Assembly (NCBI GenBank): GCA_965657575.1
Contig: CBFHOK010000011.1
Span: forward strand, 1 to 46,931
Length of the DNA stretch: 46,931 nt
Origin: CAJXVY01 sp965657575
GTDB lineage: Bacteria; Actinomycetota; Actinomycetes; Actinomycetales; Microbacteriaceae
Reading direction: 5' to 3'
Positions within the stretch are counted from its first letter, which is position 1; each line of letters begins with the position of its first letter. Under the pieces are notes generated by a model. That model ran no database searches. It had not been told where the DNA came from and was given only the letters and a program-made list of their open reading frames with translations. A program made the translations under genes and the position numbers. This document shows positions 25,364-32,368 of the stretch, piece after piece.

Positions 25364-26722
25364 CTAATTATTGCCCAATTCGGTCCTGATAATCGACAAA
25401 GCTTTATCTCGAACATCCATCATCAGCTGTTCATTGACCGCTTCAACATTTAATCTCAGCAGCGGCTCGGTGTTGCTGGGCCTGAGATTCAGCCACCACC
25501 AATCGTCACCCTCGACTTTCAAGGTGACGCCATCAAACCACTCAACCTCAGCTTCAGAAAAACTCTCAATCACCCGCTTGGTTGTTGAATCAACATCACT
25601 AACAACACTGTTTATCTCACCCGATAGGAAATAAGGATTCAAATCAGCGGCTAATTCACTCATTGACTTTCCTGTTTCAGCTAGTTCCGCCAAGACATGC
25701 ATTGCCGCCAACATGCCGTTATCAGCTCCCCAAAAATCCCTGAAGTAATAGTGAGCTGAGTGTTCGCCACCAAAAACAGCACCGGTGCGTCTCATTTCGT
25801 CTTTGATCAGCGAATGACCAACTTTGGTCCTAACTGTTTTAGCTCCGAGTTTTTGCAAATACTCCTCAAAGAATTTGCTGGTCAGCAGATTGTGAAGGAC
25901 GAACGGGTTTCCCCCAACCCGCTCAACTTCGCGCTTGGCAACAATGCTTGCAATTGCCGATGGGTTCACAGGCTCTGAATTCTCATCGACTATGAAGCAT
26001 CTGTCTGCGTCACCATCAAAGGCAATACCCAAATCAGCCTTGCTCTCCAAAACTTGTTTTTGCAGATCAACCAGGTTTTTTGGGTCTAAGGGGTTTGCCT
26101 CGTGGTTTGGAAATGTTCCATCAAGCTCGAAATACATCTGCTCGATATTCACCTCTGAGAGCGCCGCGGGGACGGTGTGTCCAGCCATGCCGTTCGCAGC
26201 ATCAACAACCACTCTGAGCGTGTTCGAAGGGATTGAAACCAGCTGTTTCAAATACGCTGCGTAATCGCTCAAGCTCTCATAGTGTTCGATCTGCGCTGGG
26301 GTTTCAGGCAAGGGGTTTTCAAAATACTTCTCGGCCAAAGACTTAATCTCACTAAGCCCTGTGTCAAAACTAATTCCCTGAGCCGCTGCGTTTGAAAATT
26401 TGATCCCGTTATAGCTTGCAGGGTTATGGCTGGCGGTAAACATAACCGCTGGAAGATCAAGCTTCCCGGATGCGAAATAGGTCTGGTCGGTAGAACAGAG
26501 TCCCAACAACACCACCTGCTTATTATTTGCGTTCACACCCGCAGCGAATGCACCGGCAAACTCAGGTGATGATGGTCGCATGTCGTGGCCAATAATAATT
26601 TTTTGAGAATCAACAAATTCAGCGAAGGCGCTCCCCAGAGCGGTCATTATCTCAGGGGTTAATTGAGAATCAACCAGCCCTCTGAGGTCATAAGTCTTTA
26701 TTACATCGTCTAGGACGCTCAT
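25364..26722 (-). CDS. manB: Phosphomannomutase/phosphoglucomutase
   Basis: Interconverts hexose 1- and 6-phosphates for mannose-containing glycans and sugar nucleotides. The 452-aa protein has the phosphoserine loop TASHNPASYNG with Ser98, the metal loop GDADR near 240, the sugar-binding GGEHSAH segment near 320 and the phosphate-binding RPSNTEP near 420. GGGAG 4-5 nt before the ATG is a good ribosome-binding site. It heads the manB-mtrA-mtrB-lpqB run and is divergent from the Rv3259-like gene. Confidence 0.95.
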   Translation of the reverse strand: MSVLDDVIKTYDLRGLVDSQLTPEIMTALGSAFAEFVDSQKIIIGHDMRPSSPEFAGAFAAGVNANNKQVVLLGLCSTDQTYFASGKLDLPAVMFTASHNPASYNGIKFSNAAAQGISFDTGLSEIKSLAEKYFENPLPETPAQIEHYESLSDYAAYLKQLVSIPSNTLRVVVDAANGMAGHTVPAALSEVNIEQMYFELDGTFPNHEANPLDPKNLVDLQKQVLESKADLGIAFDGDADRCFIVDENSEPVNPSAIASIVAKREVERVGGNPFVLHNLLTSKFFEEYLQKLGAKTVRTKVGHSLIKDEMRRTGAVFGGEHSAHYYFRDFWGADNGMLAAMHVLAELAETGKSMSELAADLNPYFLSGEINSVVSDVDSTTKRVIESFSEAEVEWFDGVTLKVEGDDWWWLNLRPSNTEPLLRLNVEAVNEQLMMDVRDKALSIIRTELGNN

Positions 26723-26752
26723 TTATCTCCCTTGGGCTTAGCGGGATAAGAA

Positions 26753-26758
26753 TACAAT
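26753..26758 (+). promoter_or_regulatory. Predicted -10 (TACAAT), leaderless start of the Rv3259-like gene
   Basis: TACAAT (one mismatch to TATAAT) lies exactly 6 nt before ATG 26765. No Shine-Dalgarno is present. This is the strongest-looking leaderless arrangement in the window. Confidence 0.55.
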
Positions 26759-26764
26759 GACCAG

Positions 26765-27133
26765 ATGCGGAGAATTGACAGGGACAGGCGTGGTCGAGGT
26801 ATTCGCGGTTCCTGGAGAGTGAACCAAACACAAAAAGGTGACCAGTTCAAGGCAATCGTTGATGCAGCGTGTGAATTTCTTTCCAAAACCTGGCCTGAAG
26901 AGCTTGACGGTTTTGAGTGGGAAATCACCGATATGCCAAATCAGCAATCGAAACAGCTTTCTCGCTATCGAATCTGGCCCAGCGAAAAAACAATCACTTT
27001 CTATCGACTACCGATAGAAAGAATTGACCTAAAGACCTCCTCCGATAGACGCACTCATATCGAACAGGTGGTTTTGCAAGCAGTAGCTGAGCTTATAGAC
27101 AAAGACCCCTGGGAACTATTAGACAACGACTAG
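26765..27133 (+). CDS. Metallopeptidase-like (PF06262-type, Rv3259-like) protein without HExxH
   Basis: The 122-aa protein begins with the basic RDRRGRGIRGSW typical of the actinobacterial group and ends with HIEQVVLQAVAELIDKDP. That last segment aligns by eye with the zincin helix of the PF06262 family but lacks HExxH. Mycobacterial Rv3259, as I recall it, also lacks the motif, so this looks like a lineage feature and the protein is unlikely to be a peptidase. Gene order (manB on one side, whiB2 further on) supports the assignment. It overlaps the DUF5719-like gene in CTAG (27130-27133). Confidence 0.7.
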   Translation: MRRIDRDRRGRGIRGSWRVNQTQKGDQFKAIVDAACEFLSKTWPEELDGFEWEITDMPNQQSKQLSRYRIWPSEKTITFYRLPIERIDLKTSSDRRTHIEQVVLQAVAELIDKDPWELLDND

Positions 27134-28419
27134 CGAACGGTTATCTCAAGCTCTGTCCCAAGGTTCGAATTATCAACTGCAAGGTATTCGGATGAGTCGT
27201 TTTTGACTCGGATGAATAGATTCTCCCCGCTGATTTCAATCTGATCACCCCTAATAACCTCTGCGGAGAGCATTTTTTGACCCGAGACTTCACCGATTAG
27301 AGCAGTAACTGTTTCTCCGCCGCGGGTGATCTTCAAAGTTGCAACCGTGGAATCTACGGCTGCGATTTCAACTACTCCATCGATGACTGCAACCATTTGA
27401 ACATCGCCAGAAACTGGTTTTTCAGATTGAGTAATGAAGAAATCTGGAGCCAGTGGATTTGTGGTTCTGGAACTAAGTAATGCAGACTCCGCTTCAAGTG
27501 TCACACGATAGCTTCCCGTTTCTAAATCGGGAAGCTGGACCGAATTCACCCCAGCATCTAGTTCAACCCTGAAAGCATCACCAAATCCACCCTCGAGGGA
27601 GCTGATTGAAATTGTGGTGCTGATTGATTCAGGCACCAAAATTGTCAGCTCAGGGATCTTCAGCTCCGGCGGCAAGTCATCAGATTGGGAAGTAATAAGC
27701 AGACTTGGGTTCGTCTGAAGTTGATTATGCGCCTCTAAATCAACTCCTGTTGGGGTAATGCCAGAGTTGGTTTTCGACTGCAGCCAGGCTGCGAACCTTC
27801 CACCTTGACTTTGAATGCTGATACCAATGGCCTGGTCGGTGTTTGCATACCTGGACAGATTGATCACTTTGGTCTCCCCTGGAGCCAGAGAAGTTGAATC
27901 AGCTACCGCTTCGCTTCCATAAATACGCATATCCAAAATTGTCGACAACACGTCTGGATTATGAAGAATCAGCAAGCTCTCGGACCCGAGATTAGTTTTA
28001 CCACCCAGCATCCAAGCTTCCGTCACTGGTTTTTTGCAACTTATAGTCGCAAGGCCAGAGATCCTTAATTCATCGAGTTCCTGCCACTGGTAACCACTCA
28101 GCTCAACTGAACTTTGGGTGTCCCCATCTGCTCTGAAAACGGCTGGAACCTCGCCTCTGAATGGAGTTGACTGGCCGTTTCTAACTAAGAAGAAATCGGC
28201 ATCGGCAATTGGCTCAACACTGTCGACCTCGGTGCCAGTTTCGCCACCGACTTGATACATAGACCCAGGACAAACAACCTCAAGAGGTCTTGCGGGAACA
28301 CTGACCTGTTTGGTTGTTACAGAAGAGCCGCTGACTGAAACCGATGAGTAAGGAAGAAAAAAAGCGGAAACTAGAATTCCAACTGCCAGTAATCCCAGAG
28401 CCCTCAAAGTCCAAATCAT
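27130..28419 (-). CDS. DUF5719-like exported protein
   Basis: The 429-aa product has an N-terminal hydrophobic segment (about 5-24) acting as signal or anchor, a VVCPGSMYQVGG motif near residue 48, and a long beta-rich extracytoplasmic region. Position between whiB2/GT2 and the Rv3259-like gene is where DUF5719 proteins lie in many actinobacteria. Its start overlaps the glycosyltransferase stop (28416-28419), so the two are co-translated and may act together at the envelope. Biochemical function unknown. Confidence 0.72.
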   Translation of the reverse strand: MIWTLRALGLLAVGILVSAFFLPYSSVSVSGSSVTTKQVSVPARPLEVVCPGSMYQVGGETGTEVDSVEPIADADFFLVRNGQSTPFRGEVPAVFRADGDTQSSVELSGYQWQELDELRISGLATISCKKPVTEAWMLGGKTNLGSESLLILHNPDVLSTILDMRIYGSEAVADSTSLAPGETKVINLSRYANTDQAIGISIQSQGGRFAAWLQSKTNSGITPTGVDLEAHNQLQTNPSLLITSQSDDLPPELKIPELTILVPESISTTISISSLEGGFGDAFRVELDAGVNSVQLPDLETGSYRVTLEAESALLSSRTTNPLAPDFFITQSEKPVSGDVQMVAVIDGVVEIAAVDSTVATLKITRGGETVTALIGEVSGQKMLSAEVIRGDQIEISGENLFIRVKNDSSEYLAVDNSNLGTELEITVR

Positions 28420-30980
28420 CTGATGCTCCTAATTCTTGCCCTACCTCGAATTGAAGCTGGAGTCGGGATTGCAATCAACAGGGTCAAGATAATCGCTGTC
28501 CAGGGCACTAATTGAACTAGGTTTAGTTGAATTCGTCTGTCCTCAAGTTCTGTGCTATCCGCCCTCCATAAAGCACCCTCTGTGGTTTGCCCAGCAAAGG
28601 TCAACTCGGGAAGTCTCGAAAGCTGAGAGGCAATTGTTGGATTTTCACCCTCTAACTGAACAAAAGCCACGGATAACTCATTCATCGCCGACTGCACCCC
28701 GTTGGAATTACTTGCAATCAGCGATGCGCTCAGTCTGGCAATTGACTCATCGGCCGATTCGTCTCTGGGTGCCAATAACTCAGCCAGGATTGATTGCTCG
28801 CCCAGGTTCATCCCATTCCCCTGCCTCAGATAAACAGCTTCACCCGACTGACTGATCATTAGGGTACTGAGCTCAAACCTTTGTGACTCGACTTCAACAA
28901 TTGCTGGCACCTGTCGATATTCAGCCCACTCATATCCGGTATTACCGGTCAGTTGCAAGAAGCCGCCAAATCCGATTACGGCAATCGCTCCAACCGCACC
29001 AATCACCGAAGCGGATAGTTTTCTGGATTTGATAACCACGACCAAAAGCCCCAATGTCCCCAATAGCAATACCGGAATACCATTTGCCGATGCCGGCTCC
29101 GAAAGACCGCCGGTCCTAATAAATTCAATTGACTCAATTGCCGCAAAGGCCGCAGCAGTTGCAGCTGCGCTTAGGAGCAAAACCAGGGCGAGTCGATTTG
29201 GTGAGATAAGGAATGACACAAGTGCTGCCAAAAACAGCGTTAGTAGTGGCAGTGTCACCAAAAGGTCCCATTGAGCCAGGTTGCTATAGGCAAACTCATT
29301 TCCCAAAGGAGCGAAGATTGTGAGTGGACGGATTAGCCAATAGCTGATTTGAGGCCAAAGCAGAAGTGCTCCGAGCACTGGAACAAAAACTAAAAAGCCG
29401 GCTCGCTTGAGATTGAAAATCATCAGCAAAAACACCATCGGTAGCAACACCAGGAGAAGTGCCGGATAAGAACTTACAATCATGGCCAGTAAGAATCCCG
29501 ACCAGGCAGTCCACCTCCAAGCCCTGGAGCTAACATAGGACTGGAGAATCATAATTAGTCCGTGAACCAGCCAGCCAAGAAGTGCGTAAGTGATGGTTGC
29601 AGAAATGTCTGGCTGAATGTTTTGGATTGCATAAATTGGACTAATTGCGTAGCTCAAACCCAAGACAGTGATCAGCCCCCTATTATCACTAAGTCTTGAA
29701 AGGGCCAGCCAAGCACCGGCGAAGGCGACTGCAGGGGCTATAAAAACAAACCAGCCAATAGCTGCCGATGGTGCCCAAAAACTAAGGGCAGAGATTATTG
29801 AAAGTGGGAAGACCAGTGCATCAATTGGAAAACCTTCTTCGCTCCGCCAACCATTCGTTGCCAATTCCAGCCAGCTTGCAGGCAGTGGCAGAAAGTTTCC
29901 GCCTGTGACTGCTTCCCCAGCTGGAAAAAGCGTGTAGTTCAAAAGTATTACTGCTGGGATCAACCATGCCCAAGGTCCGCTAAGCAGTCCAGGCCGATAC
30001 TCAGCGGGAGGAAGCTCACTAAACCTTCTTCGAGCCCTGTCTCTGATCTGCGTCCTGTCCACCCGCAACTGTGAAATAGATCTGAGCCTGCCGATTTTTC
30101 TCAGTCTTGACGCGTTACCTAGATGGTTTGGAACTGATAGAAACGATCCAAAGCCTGCGGCTAGCTCTGGAAAGAAATACCTAACCCGACGTGAGCCGAC
30201 CAACCAAAAAGATCTGACAATTGAGGTTATTGGTATCAGCAGCCAAACGACCAAGGCCAAAACTCTTGGCAGAGTGATAAGACTCAGGTGATAATCGGCA
30301 AACCGCCTCGCGAAGTACTTACCAGCGAAGTGTTTTTCGCCATCAATGCCATGCTTGTTTGAAAGTCGCACCTTGGCTTTGGGCTCAACTAATACTCGCC
30401 TACCGCTCAACCACTGCTCAATACCAAAGACTGTAGAAAGGGCAGCCTTCGGCGAGTTGGAGTCAATGAATTCAAATAAGGCCTCTTGCTTAATAAGCCC
30501 GCCGGCGAAATCAGCTGCCAAGACGTCGCGAAGCAGATCATGCTGACCCTGGTCTATTTCTGCATCCACCAACTCAAAGCTCTCGCCGATCTGAGTTATT
30601 GATTTTCCAAAGCTAATGAACTTATCCGGGTGCTCCCAGTCAACAAGCTTCGGAGCAACCACGGATGCGGACGGGGACGTCTCTGCTGTTAGCGACATGC
30701 GCTCAAGTGTTGAAGGGTCGGGACAAGAGTCAGCGAAAAGAATCCAGTACCAATCCGGTTTCTCAACTGCTGCAACGAGGGTATTGAGCTTCTCTTGGAA
30801 GCTTCCTTCAATTTTTATGTGCGGGAAGTTGTGCCGATTGGCGATATCAACTTGCTCATCATCTGAACAGCCAACCAAAACTCTCTCTGGTTTTCTGGAC
30901 TGGCTTTCAAGTCCAAACAGAGTTTCATCTAAATACTCGGCATTTCCACCAATAACCAGAGCAGTTACGGTTAGTGACAT
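28416..30980 (-). CDS. Large membrane glycosyltransferase, GT2 type
   Basis: The 854-aa protein starts with a GT2-like domain (about 1-230). Instead of the usual double-Asp site it reads LFADSCPDPSTLERM, so the metal site is partly altered. A membrane region follows with roughly a dozen helices (about 240-640), then an extracytoplasmic part and a final helix near 830. Such proteins next to whiB2 in actinobacteria are thought to build cell-envelope glycans; donor and acceptor are unknown. It starts 9 bp after whiB2 and overlaps the DUF5719-like gene. Confidence 0.85.
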   Translation of the reverse strand: MSLTVTALVIGGNAEYLDETLFGLESQSRKPERVLVGCSDDEQVDIANRHNFPHIKIEGSFQEKLNTLVAAVEKPDWYWILFADSCPDPSTLERMSLTAETSPSASVVAPKLVDWEHPDKFISFGKSITQIGESFELVDAEIDQGQHDLLRDVLAADFAGGLIKQEALFEFIDSNSPKAALSTVFGIEQWLSGRRVLVEPKAKVRLSNKHGIDGEKHFAGKYFARRFADYHLSLITLPRVLALVVWLLIPITSIVRSFWLVGSRRVRYFFPELAAGFGSFLSVPNHLGNASRLRKIGRLRSISQLRVDRTQIRDRARRRFSELPPAEYRPGLLSGPWAWLIPAVILLNYTLFPAGEAVTGGNFLPLPASWLELATNGWRSEEGFPIDALVFPLSIISALSFWAPSAAIGWFVFIAPAVAFAGAWLALSRLSDNRGLITVLGLSYAISPIYAIQNIQPDISATITYALLGWLVHGLIMILQSYVSSRAWRWTAWSGFLLAMIVSSYPALLLVLLPMVFLLMIFNLKRAGFLVFVPVLGALLLWPQISYWLIRPLTIFAPLGNEFAYSNLAQWDLLVTLPLLTLFLAALVSFLISPNRLALVLLLSAAATAAAFAAIESIEFIRTGGLSEPASANGIPVLLLGTLGLLVVVIKSRKLSASVIGAVGAIAVIGFGGFLQLTGNTGYEWAEYRQVPAIVEVESQRFELSTLMISQSGEAVYLRQGNGMNLGEQSILAELLAPRDESADESIARLSASLIASNSNGVQSAMNELSVAFVQLEGENPTIASQLSRLPELTFAGQTTEGALWRADSTELEDRRIQLNLVQLVPWTAIILTLLIAIPTPASIRGRARIRSIR

Positions 30981-30989
30981 GTGAAAAGT

Positions 30990-31292
30990 CTAGGCGTGAC
31001 GCTTGATTTTGCGACGCTCCCGCTCGCTAAGTCCGCCCCAAATTCCAAATCGCTCATCGTTTTTGAGGGCATATTCCAAGCATTCACTCTTGACTTCACA
31101 TTGCCCGCAGATTCGCTTGGCATCTCTGGTTGAGCCACCCTTTTCCGGGAAGAAGGCTTCTGGATCAGTCTGCGCGCACAACGCATCGGCCTGCCAAGCT
31201 AGAGCATCGCCTTCCTGGTCGTCATATGCATTTGCCACCCCCAAGCGAAGAACGTCTACGAACCAGTTCGCTGCTACGTTGTCCTCTGGCAT
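30990..31292 (-). CDS. whiB2: WhiB-family iron-sulfur regulator (WhiB2 type)
   Basis: Orthologue of mycobacterial WhiB2/WhmD and Streptomyces WhiB, regulators of septation. From ATG 31290-31292 the protein is 100 aa with four cluster cysteines (ALCAQTDPEAFFPEKGG, then CGQC-x5-C), the turn FGIWGGLSERERR and a basic end. AGAGGA lies 6 nt upstream; the frame is open to 31334 but lacks a site there. The promoter at 31326-31355 is close to consensus and covered by overlapping palindromes. It heads the whiB2-GT2-DUF5719 operon. Confidence 0.93.
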   Translation of the reverse strand: MPEDNVAANWFVDVLRLGVANAYDDQEGDALAWQADALCAQTDPEAFFPEKGGSTRDAKRICGQCEVKSECLEYALKNDERFGIWGGLSERERRKIKRHA

Positions 31293-31320
31293 TGAAAATC
31301 CTCTTCTCTGAACTTCTCTT

Positions 31321-31355
31321 GTGTAATTACACACGTGTAACTATGGATAAGTCAA
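31321..31355 (-). promoter_or_regulatory. whiB2 promoter overlapped by nested palindromes
   Basis: On the minus strand TTGACT (31355-31350), an 18-bp spacer and TGTAAT (31331-31326) form a near-consensus promoter. GTGTAATTACAC (31321-31332) is a perfect 12-bp palindrome over the -10. TTACAC-AC-GTGTAA (31327-31340) shares its half-site and fills the spacer, giving three GTGTAA half-sites. A repressor bound here would block the polymerase. Confidence 0.6.
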
Positions 31356-31382
31356 GTTGAAGTTTTGCGGATGTGCACAAAT

Positions 31383-31410
31383 TCGACAATTGGTGAACCA
31401 ACGGTAACCT
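31383..31410 (+). promoter_or_regulatory. Predicted galE promoter, leaderless GTG
   Basis: TCGACA (31383-31388), a 16-bp spacer and TAACCT (31405-31410) precede the GTG at 31418 by 7 nt. No Shine-Dalgarno is present. Confidence 0.5.
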
Positions 31411-31417
31411 GTAAGAC

Positions 31418-32368
31418 GTGAATGTTTTAGTTACAGGTGGCGCAGGTTATATCGGCTCTCACGTGGTCAGGTTGCTCACCGATGCGGGACACCAGGTGGT
31501 CTCGGTTGACGATTTGAGCACAGGCTATGAAAAGAGGTTGGGGTCCGAATCAATCAAGTTAGCGTTGGAATCGGAAGAAAGCATCGAAATTCTCGCCAAC
31601 CTACTGAATAAAAACAGCATTGAAACCGTCATCCACCTAGCGGCCAGAAAACAGGTTGGGGAAAGTGTTGAAAAACCGGAGTACTACTACCTCTCAAATG
31701 TTGCAGGCCTTGCCAATCTTCTGACAGCCATGAGAAACGCAAATGTCAAAAAAATGGTTTTTAGCTCCTCAGCTGCTGTTTATGGAATGCCCGATGTTGA
31801 AAAGGTAACCGAGACGGATAAAACCGAACCAATAAATCCATACGGTCAAACCAAATTAGTCGGTGAATGGATGATTTCAAATGCGAAGGTTTGGGGTTTA
31901 AGCGCTGTTTCACTGAGGTATTTCAACGTGGCTGGTTCCGGTTGGCCCGAGCTTTCTGACAAGCAGGCCTTGAATCTAATTCCAATCATTCTCAAAAAAA
32001 TCAAAGATGGTCAACCTGTTGAGGTGTTTGGGGATGATTACGAAACAGCGGATGGAAGTTGCATTCGTGACTACATTCATGTTCAGGATCTGGCCGAAGC
32101 ACACGTCGATTCGATAGCCGCGCTGACAAAACCTGGTAACGAAGTGTTCAACGTTGGCACCGGCGAAGGATCAAGTGTTTTCCAGGTGATAGCTGAAATC
32201 AAAAAAACATCGGGGCTAGATTTCGAAGTTAAGATTTCAGACCGCAGAGCTGGAGACCCGCCAAAACTCGTGGCCTCAGCCGCCAAAATTCAAAACCAGT
32301 TCGGCTGGAAGGCCAAGTTCGACCTCACCGAAATTGTCAGATCAGCTTGGGAGTCTAGGGAACTCTGA
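31418..32368 (+). CDS. galE: UDP-glucose 4-epimerase-type NAD-dependent epimerase
   Basis: Extended short-chain dehydrogenase (316 aa) of the GalE family, converting UDP-glucose and UDP-galactose for envelope sugars. The NAD site is GGAGYIGS (7-14), the catalytic Ser is in FSSSAAVYG (about 115-123), and Tyr142/Lys146 form the YxxxK motif. DYIHVQDLAEAH and GTGEGSSV are further family segments. The GTG start is predicted leaderless. The 3' end overlaps the LysM gene by 14 bp. Confidence 0.93.
   Translation: MNVLVTGGAGYIGSHVVRLLTDAGHQVVSVDDLSTGYEKRLGSESIKLALESEESIEILANLLNKNSIETVIHLAARKQVGESVEKPEYYYLSNVAGLANLLTAMRNANVKKMVFSSSAAVYGMPDVEKVTETDKTEPINPYGQTKLVGEWMISNAKVWGLSAVSLRYFNVAGSGWPELSDKQALNLIPIILKKIKDGQPVEVFGDDYETADGSCIRDYIHVQDLAEAHVDSIAALTKPGNEVFNVGTGEGSSVFQVIAEIKKTSGLDFEVKISDRRAGDPPKLVASAAKIQNQFGWKAKFDLTEIVRSAWESREL

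Noticed and set aside
31327..31340. BldD-binding site at whiB2
   Set aside because: Half-sites resemble the Streptomyces consensus, but the centre is one base longer than that consensus; kept only as an unnamed palindrome.
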